A stretch of DNA of 64,000 nt from Pseudomonadota bacterium. GTDB lineage: Bacteria; Bdellovibrionota; FAC87; UBA2466. The notes beneath the pieces are model-generated. The model searched no databases, had not been told where the DNA came from, and was given only the letters and a program-made list of their open reading frames with translations. The stretch covers positions 29,210 through 93,209 of the forward strand of contig RFNO01000108.1 of NCBI GenBank assembly GCA_009927165.1, given 5' to 3'. The translations under genes and the position numbers were made by a program. How positions within the stretch are numbered: the stretch's first letter is position 1; each line of letters starts with the position of its first letter. Positions 7,761-16,970 of this stretch are shown here, piece after piece.

Positions 7761-9419
7761 GTGTTAACATCTGTCATCGGCGTTATTGTCTTATTGGGCG
7801 GGCTCATTTTCTTTCATGAACTCGGACATTACTCGGTTGCGAAATTTTTTAAGGTCAAAGTCGAAGCTTTTTCACTGGGATTTGGAAAAAAAATCTTTAA
7901 AAAGCGCTGGGGAGAAACCGAATACTGTTTGTCGCTCATTCCTTTAGGTGGCTACGTTAAGTTAATGGGCGACGATCCCTATCAACCTGTTCCTGCCGAC
8001 GAAGTTGCGCGAGCTTTTTCTACTCAAGCGCTTTATAAAAGATTTTTGATTGTAGCGGCCGGGCCATTGGCAAATCTGATCTTGGCCTATGCTCTTTTTA
8101 TTATCGTATTTTGGGTAGGCCAGCCGCAAGTAAATACTCGTCTTGGAAACGTTTCCAATGGAAGCCCAGCTTGGAAAGCAGGTCTTCGGTCAGGAGATAA
8201 AATTCTTAGCTTGAACTCGGAGAGTGTCCTCACGTGGCAGCAAATGGATGAGTGGCTGCGCGTACACGAAGGACAAACAGCTGAACTTTTGATTGAGCGT
8301 AATCAGTCAGAGCTAAAATTATCGGTTCCCGTTTCCCGTGTCCAAGGGAAGAACCCTTATGGTGAAGATGAAATGGTGGGGGGCATTAAGGGAATCAGCC
8401 CCACTCCACTCGCATCAGTGGTAGGGGTTTCCGACCCGAAATCTTTGGCCTCTCAGGCGGGGATTCGTACAGGCGATCTCATTAAACGAGTGGGTTCAAA
8501 GCCTGTTTTAACGTATGAAGATTTAGACAAGGAAATCACGGCGCAATGGCAACGTTCGCTTACCCTTACGTATCAACGTTCCGCAGAAAGTCCATCCAAA
8601 GAAGGAGCGGAAGTTTCTGTAGAACTGAAATTACCCGAAAAGCCGGTAAGCACTGCGGGATTCCAGGGGGTAGCTGATGCCCTTGGTCTTTCGGCTGCTG
8701 ATACTTTTGTGCGTCAGGTATCCAAAGATAGTCCCGCAGAAACGGGTGGTCTCAAAGCTGGCGATCACATTTTGAAAGTGGGGGAGGAGCGTGTTTATAA
8801 CTTTGAATCGATTGTTGAAGCAGTGCAGGACTATGGCAATCGAGGAACACCCATCACTTTAACCGTGCAAAGGGACGGCAAAACTGAGTCGATGACATTT
8901 AAACCTATAGAGACCACTCAGGAAGATCCCATTACTCAACAGCCTATTAAGAAATTCATTATTGGCTTTGCACCCCAATTAGTTTTTAGGGAACCCGAAA
9001 CTACCAAAGTACAAATCCGAAATCTTTTACCCTTGTTGGGTAAAGCAGTGAATGAGACGAATCAGTTAGCAAAAAAGATGGTAATCAGCTTGGTTAAGCT
9101 TGCGACTGGGAGCATTTCTCTCAAGAATTTAGGAGGGCCTGTACTAATCGCAACCGTAGCCGGAAAAAGTCTCGATGCAGGTATTGTTCAGTTTCTTCAA
9201 ATGATGGCGCTTATCAGCATTAATTTATTTCTATTGAATTTGTTTCCCGTTCCAATTTTAGACGGGGGCCACCTCTTGTTCTTTTCGATCGAAGCAATAA
9301 AAGGAAAGCCAGTAACCATCCGAACGATGGAAATTGCCAATCAGATTGGAATGGTTTTCATTTTGATGCTCGTCGTGTTAACTTTATTTAACGACATCTC
9401 GAGGATAATACCCCATTGA
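7761..9419 (+). CDS. rseP: RIP metalloprotease RseP with three PDZ domains
   Basis: RseP-type site-2 proteases cleave anti-sigma factors and signal-peptide remnants inside the inner membrane. The active-site HELGH lies in the first membrane helix (about residue 21) and the second metal ligand in FPVPILDGGHLLF near the C-terminus. Between them are three PDZ-like modules: about 110-200 (GSPAWKAGLRSGDKIL), 215-290 (QAGIRTGDLI) and 305-390 (GGLKAGDHIL). E. coli RseP has two in about 450 residues; this protein has about 552. GTG 7761 gives the usual short pre-helix segment; an in-frame TTG 7749 is possible but sits on the GGGAGG ribosome-binding site. Confidence 0.93.
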   Translation: MLTSVIGVIVLLGGLIFFHELGHYSVAKFFKVKVEAFSLGFGKKIFKKRWGETEYCLSLIPLGGYVKLMGDDPYQPVPADEVARAFSTQALYKRFLIVAAGPLANLILAYALFIIVFWVGQPQVNTRLGNVSNGSPAWKAGLRSGDKILSLNSESVLTWQQMDEWLRVHEGQTAELLIERNQSELKLSVPVSRVQGKNPYGEDEMVGGIKGISPTPLASVVGVSDPKSLASQAGIRTGDLIKRVGSKPVLTYEDLDKEITAQWQRSLTLTYQRSAESPSKEGAEVSVELKLPEKPVSTAGFQGVADALGLSAADTFVRQVSKDSPAETGGLKAGDHILKVGEERVYNFESIVEAVQDYGNRGTPITLTVQRDGKTESMTFKPIETTQEDPITQQPIKKFIIGFAPQLVFREPETTKVQIRNLLPLLGKAVNETNQLAKKMVISLVKLATGSISLKNLGGPVLIATVAGKSLDAGIVQFLQMMALISINLFLLNLFPVPILDGGHLLFFSIEAIKGKPVTIRTMEIANQIGMVFILMLVVLTLFNDISRIIPH

Positions 9420-10744
9420 AGAAAACTTTCGTTTTAGATACCAGTGTAATTCTTTATGACCCCCAATGTATCTATAAGTTCGACGACAATGTTGTTGTCG
9501 TTCCCATAACCGTCTTGGAGGAAATGGATCGCTTTAAAAAGGATCTCACCGAGATTGGTCGAAATGCACGACACTTTTCCCGCTATTTAGATGAAATAAG
9601 GAAAAAAGGATCGCTTACAAACGGAGTTGAGATTGGCAAAAAGGGGACCCTCATTGTTGATCTGTTCCGAGATGCAGAGAAGTATCTTCCCTCTGATATG
9701 TCACAAGAGAAGAATGATCACAAAATTCTCGCTGTGGCGTTGAAGTTTCGGCAGGAAAAAACCAATACTTCAGTAGTTTTTGTTACTAAAGATGTAAATC
9801 TTCGAGTTAAAGCTGACGCTTTAGGCATTAATTCCGTGGATTACGATTCGTCTAGAGTAAGTATCGATGAACTCTACACGGGAATTGTGACTATGGATGT
9901 TCCCTCCGATGTTGTGGATAAGTTTCTGATCGAAAAGCGATTACCCATGCAACAGCAGGAACTCTTTGCAAATACTTATGTTATTTTGAAAGACCAAAAA
10001 GATCCTGAACACGTCGCTACGGCTCGTTACTCAGCTAAGTTAAACGAGCTAGTTCCTCTGAAGCTTGCTCCTCAAGGTGTTTGGGGCATTAAACCGAGAA
10101 ATGCCGAGCAGGCTTGTATCATGGACGCTTTGCTTGACGACGAACTCTCTTTAGTAAGTCTCGTAGGTAAAGCTGGTACCGGAAAAACGTTAATGGCACT
10201 TGCTTGCGGTCTGCAAAAGACTATTGATGATGGCAAGTATCAAAAGCTTTTAGTTTCGAGACCCATATTTCCACTGGGAAAAGATATTGGTTATTTACCG
10301 GGCGAGATCGAAGAAAAATTAAACCCTTGGATGCAGCCTATTTTTGACAATGTTGATTACATTGTATCGTTTAGCGCAGGGGAAAAACCGCAAAAGCGCC
10401 CGAATCGTCGAGCATGGCAGGAGCTAATTAATCAAGGGATGCTGCAAATTGAGCCGCTCACATACATTCGTGGAAGAAGTTTGGCTTATCAGTATTTAAT
10501 AGTTGATGAGTCCCAAAACCTCACGCCACATGAAATTAAGACGATTATTACTCGGGCCGGTGAGGGCACAAAAGTTGTACTTACTGGCGATTGCTATCAA
10601 ATTGATAATCCGTACATCGATTCCTCCAATAACGGTCTTACTTATGTAGTGGAGAGATTTAAAAGAGAAGAGATTTCAGGCCATGTGACGTTAACTAAGG
10701 GAGAAAGATCTCAACTGGCAGAAATTGCAACCAATCTGCTTTAG
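9416..10744 (+). CDS. PIN domain-PhoH ATPase fusion (PhoH2 family)
   Basis: The 442-residue protein fuses an N-terminal PIN nuclease fold (about 1-150; FVLDTSVILYDP, conserved acids through KNDHKILAVA and FVTKDVNLRVKADA) to a C-terminal PhoH P-loop ATPase (Walker A GKAGTGKTLMAL near residue 252, Walker B YLIVDESQNLTP). PhoH2 proteins characterised in mycobacteria are sequence-specific RNA helicase/ribonucleases. It starts at TTG, overlapping the rseP stop by 4 bp. A small RHH gene follows immediately. The cellular role here is unknown. Confidence 0.92.
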   Translation: MKKTFVLDTSVILYDPQCIYKFDDNVVVVPITVLEEMDRFKKDLTEIGRNARHFSRYLDEIRKKGSLTNGVEIGKKGTLIVDLFRDAEKYLPSDMSQEKNDHKILAVALKFRQEKTNTSVVFVTKDVNLRVKADALGINSVDYDSSRVSIDELYTGIVTMDVPSDVVDKFLIEKRLPMQQQELFANTYVILKDQKDPEHVATARYSAKLNELVPLKLAPQGVWGIKPRNAEQACIMDALLDDELSLVSLVGKAGTGKTLMALACGLQKTIDDGKYQKLLVSRPIFPLGKDIGYLPGEIEEKLNPWMQPIFDNVDYIVSFSAGEKPQKRPNRRAWQELINQGMLQIEPLTYIRGRSLAYQYLIVDESQNLTPHEIKTIITRAGEGTKVVLTGDCYQIDNPYIDSSNNGLTYVVERFKREEISGHVTLTKGERSQLAEIATNLL

Positions 10745-10751
10745 GGTGCGA

Positions 10752-10790
10752 AGTGTCATTTGACACTATATATATGGCTATGTAGTGTAA
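10752..10790 (+). promoter_or_regulatory. Promoter with palindromic operator upstream of the RHH gene
   Basis: AGTGTCA (10752-10758) and TGACACT (10761-10767) form a perfect 7-bp inverted repeat with a 2-bp centre. A third, partial half-site TAGTGT lies at 10783-10788. The repeat overlaps a consensus -35, TTGACA at 10760-10765; 17 bp on is TAGTGT, a weak -10. Clustered short half-sites over a promoter are typical of ribbon-helix-helix autoregulation. Confidence 0.6.
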
Positions 10791-10831
10791 GCGAGAAATC
10801 AGTTTTGATTTCAGCAATTTCTAAGGTGTTT

Positions 10832-11056
10832 ATGGACCGTAAAAAAGTTTCAACCACAGTTTACATTACTCAGGACCAAAACAATCTCCTGAAGCTATTG
10901 AACTCCAAAACTAAAGTTCCTATTGCGGAGTATATTCGCGAGGGAATTAATCTGGTTTTAGAAAAACATAGGCACCAATTACCGGGGCAACTTTCCCTTC
11001 TCCAGGAAGACGAATCAAAAGCCGATACCCGACAAACAAAGTTTCTTGATAACTAG
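10832..11056 (+). CDS. Small ribbon-helix-helix domain protein
   Basis: A 74-residue protein. The N-terminal strand VSTTVYIT is followed by two helices (QDQNNLLKLLNSK and VPIAEYIREGINLVLEKH), the Arc/MetJ/CopG ribbon-helix-helix pattern, and then a polar tail. Such proteins bind DNA as dimers through the strand and often repress their own promoter. The open frame reaches further upstream, but ATG 10832 has TAAGGTG at good spacing and begins just before the fold. It lies between PIN-PhoH and lepA with an operator-like palindrome before it. Whether it is an antitoxin, a housekeeping regulator or both is not decided by sequence. Confidence 0.75.
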   Translation: MDRKKVSTTVYITQDQNNLLKLLNSKTKVPIAEYIREGINLVLEKHRHQLPGQLSLLQEDESKADTRQTKFLDN

Positions 11057-11068
11057 GTGGTTGTTGGT

Positions 11069-12868
11069 GTGACGGATCCTAAACTCATACGAAATTTCAG
11101 CATCATTGCTCATATTGATCACGGCAAATCCACGCTTGCCGATCGAATTCTCGAAGTAACAGGAGCGTTGTCAAAGCGTGAAATGCGGGCTCAGTTCATG
11201 GACAAGATGGACATTGAACGAGAGCGGGGCATCACCATCAAAGCACAAACAGCCCGACTCCATTTTACGGCGAAAGACGGTAAGGAATATATTCTTAATC
11301 TCATCGATACTCCCGGACACGTTGATTTTGTCTATGAAGTGTCTCGAAGTTTAGCTGCTTGTGAAGGTGCCATTCTAGTAGTTGATGCATCTCAAGGAGT
11401 AGAAGCTCAAACATTAGCCAATGTCTATTTAGCTTTAGATAACAACTTAGAGATTGTTCCTGTTCTCAATAAGATTGATTTGCCGGGCGCAGATGTGGAC
11501 CGAGCCAAAAAAGAAATTGAAGATATCATCGGTATTCCAACAGATCATTCCATCCCTATTAGCGCTAAAGAAGGTATCAACATAAGAGAAGCTTTAGAGA
11601 AAGTAGTTGAGATTATTCCCCCACCCAAAGGGAGTTCTCAAGGACCTCTCCAAGCTCTAATTTTTGATGCTTGGTTTGATCCTTATCAAGGAGTTGTCGT
11701 CCAATTTCGTGTAGTGCATGGTGCTTTAAAAATTGGCGACAAGATCAAAATGATGAACACGGGGACTGAGCATGAAGTCCTGCGCTTAGGAACGTTTTCT
11801 CCTCATCCGACCGATGTGAAGGAACTAGGAGTTGGCGAAGTAGGATTTCTGACTGCCAACATAAAAACTGTAAGAGATGTAAAAATTGGGGATACTCTTA
11901 CCCATCTTCAAAAGCCAGCTTCAACGGCTCTTTCAGGTTTTAAAGAAGTCAAAGCCATGGTTTTCAGTGGAATTTATCCTGTTGATAGTTCTGATTATCC
12001 CAATCTTAAAGTTGCCATGGAAAAACTCAGTTTGAATGACAGTTCATTCACTTTTGAAATGGAAACTTCTGAAGCGCTGGGATTTGGGTTTCGTTGCGGT
12101 TTCCTTGGCCTTTTGCACATGGAGATTGTTCAGGAGAGAATTGAGAGGGAATTCGGAATTCCTCTAGTCACAACAGCGCCTAGCGTGGTTTACCGGGTGA
12201 ACACAACTCAGGGAGAAACACTTCATATTTACAACCCATCCGATTTACCCCCCCCGCAAAATATCGCATCAATTGAGGAGCCGATTGTACATGCGACTAT
12301 TCATACGCCAGAGACCTTTTTGGGTAATTTGATAAAGCTTTGTGAAGAAAAGCGAGGGACACAAACGAGACTTCATTATCACTCACCCAAACATATCGTT
12401 TTGGAATACGATATTCCCTTTAATGAAATTGTCCTCTCCTTCTATGACAAACTTAAAAGCATGAGCAAAGGATATGCCAGCCTGGACTATGAATTCGTTC
12501 GATTTGAAGAAAGTGATCTTGTTAAATTAGATCTCTTGGTAAATGGAAATCCAGTCGATGCTCTCAGCTGGATTATTCACCGAGAAAAAGCTTACTACCG
12601 TGGTAGAGAACTAGCCTCCAAAATGAAAGAACTTATTGAAAGGCAAATGTTTGAAGTGGTTATCCAAGCAGCCATCGGGAGCAAGATCATTGCTCGCGAG
12701 CGCATTGCTCCGCTGAGAAAAAATGTGATTGCGAAATGTTATGGCGGAGACATCACTCGAAAACGTAAACTTCTGGAAAAACAAAAAGAGGGAAAAAAGC
12801 GAATGAAGCAAGTGGGTAATGTGGAAATTCCTCAAGAAGCCTTCTTGGCCGCTCTCTCTTTAGATTAA
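11069..12868 (+). CDS. lepA: Elongation factor 4 (LepA) GTPase
   Basis: LepA is a ribosome-associated GTPase linked to initiation and back-translocation. It has G1 [10 protein letters not shown]3 DTPGHVDF and G4 NKIDLPGA, followed by EF-G-like domains and the LepA-specific C-terminal domain ([21 protein letters not shown] in part). GTG 11069 gives 599 residues, the usual family length, with AGGTGG 8 bp upstream; GTG 11057 lies too close to the RHH stop. lepB follows after 2 bp, the classic lepA-lepB pair. Confidence 0.97.
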   Translation: MTDPKLIRNFSIIAHIDHGKSTLADRILEVTGALSKREMRAQFMDKMDIERERGITIKAQTARLHFTAKDGKEYILNLIDTPGHVDFVYEVSRSLAACEGAILVVDASQGVEAQTLANVYLALDNNLEIVPVLNKIDLPGADVDRAKKEIEDIIGIPTDHSIPISAKEGINIREALEKVVEIIPPPKGSSQGPLQALIFDAWFDPYQGVVVQFRVVHGALKIGDKIKMMNTGTEHEVLRLGTFSPHPTDVKELGVGEVGFLTANIKTVRDVKIGDTLTHLQKPASTALSGFKEVKAMVFSGIYPVDSSDYPNLKVAMEKLSLNDSSFTFEMETSEALGFGFRCGFLGLLHMEIVQERIEREFGIPLVTTAPSVVYRVNTTQGETLHIYNPSDLPPPQNIASIEEPIVHATIHTPETFLGNLIKLCEEKRGTQTRLHYHSPKHIVLEYDIPFNEIVLSFYDKLKSMSKGYASLDYEFVRFEESDLVKLDLLVNGNPVDALSWIIHREKAYYRGRELASKMKELIERQMFEVVIQAAIGSKIIARERIAPLRKNVIAKCYGGDITRKRKLLEKQKEGKKRMKQVGNVEIPQEAFLAALSLD

Positions 12869-12870
12869 GC

Positions 12871-13503
12871 ATGAAAGCTACTCAAGTCCTTAAAACATTC
12901 CTGATTGCCACAGTTTTAGCACTGGGAGTGAGGTTGTTTTTTGTTGAAGATTTTAGAGTATCTTCCGATTCAATGATCCCAAATCTATTTCAAGGAGATC
13001 TAATTTTTGTTTCCAAAAGTGCTTTTAGTCTAAGATTGCCTTTTTCTTCCTTTGAGCTGGTGAGGTTCAAAACTCCGAAACGTTCGGAAGTTGTCGCTTT
13101 TTCGGTGCCTGATCAGGGATTTGGTACGTACATAAAAAGAGTGGTTGCGATTGGTGGAGACCGAGTTGAAATAAAAGACGGTGCTCTTTGGGTGAATGGC
13201 GAGAAAGCAAGTTACGTCTACTTAGATGAAAACTCATATGAGAACGGATTGAAGGAATCTTGGTCAACTGGCATGAATTACTCCGTTTTAGCACCGGAAG
13301 AGAAAATGAAAGACTATGGACCTATTGATGTTCCAGCAGACCACTTTTTTGCTCTTGGAGATAATCGAAAAGAAAGCTTGGATTCTCGATTTTGGGGGCC
13401 TGTTCCTTATTCGTGTTTGAAAGGAAAAGTATCAATGGTGTGGCTTTCGGTAGGCCCAGAAGGTGCGCTTCGGTCGAGACGTTGGCTCACTTCCATTAAC
13501 TAA
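12871..13503 (+). CDS. lepB: Signal peptidase I
   Basis: SPase I removes signal peptides from secreted proteins in the outer leaflet of the inner membrane. One N-terminal helix (FLIATVLALGVRLFF) is followed by the catalytic Ser box SSDSMIPNLFQGD, the general-base Lys in YIKRVVAIGGD, and the C-terminal GDNRKESLDSR box. At 210 residues it is a compact form. Its TAA stop overlaps the cysS stop on the other strand. Confidence 0.95.
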   Translation: MKATQVLKTFLIATVLALGVRLFFVEDFRVSSDSMIPNLFQGDLIFVSKSAFSLRLPFSSFELVRFKTPKRSEVVAFSVPDQGFGTYIKRVVAIGGDRVEIKDGALWVNGEKASYVYLDENSYENGLKESWSTGMNYSVLAPEEKMKDYGPIDVPADHFFALGDNRKESLDSRFWGPVPYSCLKGKVSMVWLSVGPEGALRSRRWLTSIN

Positions 13504-14987
13504 GACCCCAAGGTAAAAGAAACATCCCAATCAGTCCCTGTTACTTTATCTCTTAGCTCAATTCCCTGAGCAGAAAGTGTTGATCGAATATCATCAGCCA
13601 ACTGAAAATTTTTGGATTTTCGTGCCTCAATTCGCTGTTCAATCTGATCTAATATTTCTTTCTCAGTTAGGCCGCGCTCTTTCAAAAATAAAAGTCTGAG
13701 TTCCTTTAAAAAAGCAGTGGGATTTTCTCCAAAAAGATTCAACACCTGAGATACTTGACTGAGCTCGGAAGTGAAACGTTGCATCAGAGCATGCGTGTGA
13801 GGACTGGGTTTAAATCCCTTTTTGTCGATATAGGCATTCACAGCTCTTATATAATCAAAAATCAAACCAAAAAGTTTTGCAGTATTAAAGTCATCATCCA
13901 TGGCTGCACGCCATTGCTGTGAAAAATCTGTTCCTGCTTTCGAAAGATTCTGTTCTTCAATAGTGGGATTTGAACTCCCTTTTATCTCAAGAGTTTCAAG
14001 TTGGGATACTTTCTCCAGAGTTGTATAGATACGATGAATAGCTGCTTGATGCTCTTTTACTTGCCGTTCAGAAAAATCCAAAGTTGATCGATAGTGGCCA
14101 GATAACAGAAAAAACTTCAAAACTTCTGCTGTAAATCGATTGATGAATTCGCGTACCAGCCAAATGTTGCCTAAGCTCTTACTCATTTTTTCTGATTGTA
14201 CGGTAAGCATGTTGTTGTGCATCCAATATTTGGCGAAGACTTTTTTGGAAGCACCTTCAGACTGAGCTATTTCATTTTCATGATGAGGATGGATAAGATC
14301 CATTCCTCCGCCATGGATATCAAAAGTGTCACCCAAGTACTTTACAGACATGGCTGAACACTCAATATGCCAGCCGGGTCTGCCTGGTCCCCAAGGACTC
14401 TCCCAGCTTGGTTCAGAGGTTTCCTTCCGAGGTTTCCAGAGACTAAAATCTAGAGGATCTCTCTTTTTTTCATCTGGAGCCACTCGTGCACCTACTAAGA
14501 GATCATCTAATCGTTTACCGGAAAGCTTTCCATAACCAGGAAAAGAACGGACCGAAAAAAATACTTCCCCATTGTCCGCAACGTAAGCCAAGCCATTTTT
14601 GAGAAGCTTTTCAATGATCGAAATAATTTCAGGAATGTGGTCGGTTACTTTGGGTTGAACATCGGGAGCCTCTACTTTGAGAAGTTTCATGTCTGTCTCA
14701 AATTCAAGTATGTATTTTTGAGTGATGACATCGGAAGAGACACCTTCCTCTTTTGCTTTTTGGATAATTTTGTCATCAACATCGGTGTAGTTCATAATCC
14801 GTGTGACTTGAAATCCGGAAAACTTTAAATAACGAGCAACGACATCAAAAAAAACGAGAGGACGGGCGTTTCCGATATGAATAAAATTATAAACTGTAGG
14901 CCCACAAACATACATTCGGATCTTGCCAGCTTCCAAGGGGACAAGCTCTTCTTTTTCTCTAGTAAGACTATTTGTAATCTGAATCAT
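13500..14987 (-). CDS. cysS: Cysteinyl-tRNA synthetase
   Basis: A class I aminoacyl-tRNA synthetase of 495 residues. The HIGH-type motif is HIGN (YNFIHIGNARPL) and the KMSKS loop is intact (EKMSKSLGN). Zinc-site residues are seen in YVCGPTVYN and PGWHIECSAMS plus a downstream HHENEIAQ. It overlaps ispF by 4 bp at its 5' end and meets lepB tail to tail with overlapping stop codons. Confidence 0.96.
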   Translation of the reverse strand: MIQITNSLTREKEELVPLEAGKIRMYVCGPTVYNFIHIGNARPLVFFDVVARYLKFSGFQVTRIMNYTDVDDKIIQKAKEEGVSSDVITQKYILEFETDMKLLKVEAPDVQPKVTDHIPEIISIIEKLLKNGLAYVADNGEVFFSVRSFPGYGKLSGKRLDDLLVGARVAPDEKKRDPLDFSLWKPRKETSEPSWESPWGPGRPGWHIECSAMSVKYLGDTFDIHGGGMDLIHPHHENEIAQSEGASKKVFAKYWMHNNMLTVQSEKMSKSLGNIWLVREFINRFTAEVLKFFLLSGHYRSTLDFSERQVKEHQAAIHRIYTTLEKVSQLETLEIKGSSNPTIEEQNLSKAGTDFSQQWRAAMDDDFNTAKLFGLIFDYIRAVNAYIDKKGFKPSPHTHALMQRFTSELSQVSQVLNLFGENPTAFLKELRLLFLKERGLTEKEILDQIEQRIEARKSKNFQLADDIRSTLSAQGIELRDKVTGTDWDVSFTLGS

Positions 14988-15475
14988 TTGTCGGCGAGTT
15001 CCTGGAGTTGAACGATAACTTGAGCTGAAATTGCTTTTCTTTCGCCTACCGGTCCCAAACCTTCCATCGTTTTCGCTTTTAAACTGATTTGGGTAAGCTC
15101 GATCTCGAGAACTTTCGCCATATTTTGTCGAATTTCGTCATGATGAGGAGCTAGTTTGGGTTCTTCGAGAAATACATTGGAATCTACTTGTTTCACTTGG
15201 TATCCATACTTGTGGATTTCTTGAAGTACAATTTTGAGAAATTCAGTACTGGAACGTCCCGAATTTTTGGGATCAGTATCTGAAAACCATTGTCCAATAT
15301 CACCTAGGGCTAGAGCTCCTAAGCAAGCATCGGTTAACGCATGCAAGAGAACATCGCCATCTGAATGAGCTTGAATTCGATAGTAACAGGGGATGGCAAT
15401 ACCGCCTAAAAAGATACTCTCCCTCTTAATAGTGGGAATAAGGCGGTGGATGTCATATCCGATTCCTAATCGCAT
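14984..15475 (-). CDS. ispF: 2-C-methyl-D-erythritol 2,4-cyclodiphosphate synthase
   Basis: IspF forms the cyclic diphosphate in the MEP pathway. The 163-residue product has the metal-site GYDIHRL at the start, HSDGDVLLHALTDA, and DIGQWFSDTD, all family signatures. It overlaps ispD by 10 bp and cysS by 4 bp, giving a coupled ispD-ispF-cysS unit. Confidence 0.96.
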   Translation of the reverse strand: MRLGIGYDIHRLIPTIKRESIFLGGIAIPCYYRIQAHSDGDVLLHALTDACLGALALGDIGQWFSDTDPKNSGRSSTEFLKIVLQEIHKYGYQVKQVDSNVFLEEPKLAPHHDEIRQNMAKVLEIELTQISLKAKTMEGLGPVGERKAISAQVIVQLQELADK

Positions 15476-16221
15476 GACGGGTTCCTCGTGTTTGATAAAA
15501 GGTTATATCGCAGTATGTCTAATTCAAACTCATAAGTTAACTTAATATTACGCTCATCTCCTGGAAAAGTTCCCACCTTGATGTTGAAGTGTTCCAGGAT
15601 AGATGCGTCATCGGTAAAAGTGAAGTTCCGGTCTGGGCTTTTCCTTAGCTGTTCAAAAAGAGAGGCGATTTGCGAGAAATCAAAAATCTGAGGGGTTTGG
15701 ACTCTGAATAATTGAGAACGGTCCAGAGTTTCAACAACTTGATCATGTTTAACTCTTTTTACGGTCTCCACTACAGGAACCACCGGGATCCAAGCTTGAG
15801 GGTTAGGATGACTCAATCGGTTCTGAACCTCTTGAAGCATGCCCTGAGAAATAAAAGGACGACAAGCATCGTGAATAATTACTTTCTGCGGTAAAGGTAA
15901 TTTGTGAGACAGGTGGAGAAGGGCATTTTCCGAAGAGTCTTGGCGTCGCAATCCACCTTCGATGAATTCGAGGATTTCCAACTGATCGGATGTCAGGTGC
16001 TTTTTTGCTAATTCTCTCGAAATTTCATTAAACTCTGCGGGGACGACAAAAATAACGTGTCGTAAATTGAGGTGCTTGAGGAGAGTTTGCAGACTCCAAA
16101 TAAAAACTGGCTTTTCTGCCAGCATTTGAAACTGTTTCGGTAATTCAGCAGAAGACCCACGACTCTGGGCGAATCGGGTTCCTAGTCCCGCACCCAAAAG
16201 TATGGCATCGGTCATCCCCAT
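15466..16221 (-). CDS. ispD: 2-C-methyl-D-erythritol 4-phosphate cytidylyltransferase
   Basis: IspD transfers CMP to methylerythritol phosphate. The nucleotidyltransferase loop (LLGAGLGTRF) is near the N-terminus, HDACRPF mid-protein, and FTDDASILE followed by the late GDERNIKLT complete the family pattern in 251 residues. The N-terminal loop carries a short insert (AQSRGSSAELPKQF). It lies 9 bp downstream of carD and overlaps ispF. Confidence 0.95.
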   Translation of the reverse strand: MGMTDAILLGAGLGTRFAQSRGSSAELPKQFQMLAEKPVFIWSLQTLLKHLNLRHVIFVVPAEFNEISRELAKKHLTSDQLEILEFIEGGLRRQDSSENALLHLSHKLPLPQKVIIHDACRPFISQGMLQEVQNRLSHPNPQAWIPVVPVVETVKRVKHDQVVETLDRSQLFRVQTPQIFDFSQIASLFEQLRKSPDRNFTFTDDASILEHFNIKVGTFPGDERNIKLTYEFELDILRYNLLSNTRNPSCD

Positions 16222-16230
16222 AGGATTTCA

Positions 16231-16746
16231 TCAAGTGCCAAAAATAGCTTCTAGCTCGCGCTCTACATCTGCTTCCAAAATGTTTTGAGCTAAGGATAGT
16301 TCCTTCACAAGAAGAGTTTTAGCTTGATCAAGAAGTTTACGTTCACCAAAAGACAGTTCTTTATTGTGTTTTAATAGGAAAAGAGCACGAAGTACTTCGG
16401 CAATTTCCTGTACTTTTCCCGTGTGGATCTTCTCCATATATTCACGATAGCGCCGATTCCAAGTTTGATAGTCTAGATCGCTTCCATCTCTTTTTCTGAG
16501 AATGCGATAAACTTCTTCCACTTCTTTCATCTTAATGATGGGACGAAGCCGCTGTCCCGAGGTACCAATGGGAACAAACACTTTCTTGGGAGCCCCATTG
16601 TCCTGAATTTCTAAAATATAGAAACGCTGTTTGAGTCCTTGTCCAAACTCCCGTTCCTCAATCCCACGGACGATTCCCACTCCGTGCGACAAGTGAACAG
16701 CGTTATCCCCAACTTTGAATTCTTTGATAGTTTGTTTTGTTTTCAT
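16231..16746 (-). CDS. carD: CarD/CdnL-family RNA polymerase-binding regulator
   Basis: CarD/CdnL proteins bind the RNA polymerase beta subunit and stabilise open complexes at rRNA and other promoters. The 171-residue product has the N-terminal RNAP-interacting fold (KVGDNAVHLSHGVGIVRGIE, KKVFVPI) and a C-terminal helical DNA-binding domain ending in ELSLAQNILEADVERELE. It heads carD-ispD-ispF-cysS. No Shine-Dalgarno-like sequence is visible before the ATG, and a TATAAG box ends only 12 bp upstream of it, which suggests a very short leader. Confidence 0.93.
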   Translation of the reverse strand: MKTKQTIKEFKVGDNAVHLSHGVGIVRGIEEREFGQGLKQRFYILEIQDNGAPKKVFVPIGTSGQRLRPIIKMKEVEEVYRILRKRDGSDLDYQTWNRRYREYMEKIHTGKVQEIAEVLRALFLLKHNKELSFGERKLLDQAKTLLVKELSLAQNILEADVERELEAIFGT

Positions 16747-16885
16747 AAGGCGTGAAAGCTTATATCACAGGGTTTGACGTTTTGCACCAAAAACTAAAAA
16801 AACCGGGAAAATGCGCGCGGCGATAGCCATTAAAACTCAATAATATCAATATTTTAAGATAAAGCCAAAAAACCCCACATTTTTT

Positions 16886-16914
16886 TTGACCCAAGCTTCG
16901 GTGTTCGCTATGGT
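16886..16914 (+). promoter_or_regulatory. Candidate sigma-70 promoter for maf-yggS
   Basis: TTGACC at 16886 and TATGGT at 16909 with a 17-bp spacer lie in the 224-bp gap between the divergent carD and maf genes. The start site would be about 50 bp before the maf ATG. Confidence 0.65.
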
Positions 16915-16970
16915 GCGCCTGCGGCATTTTATTCTTTTAAAGCAAAAGTCCCGCTAGGAGGCAGCAAAAA

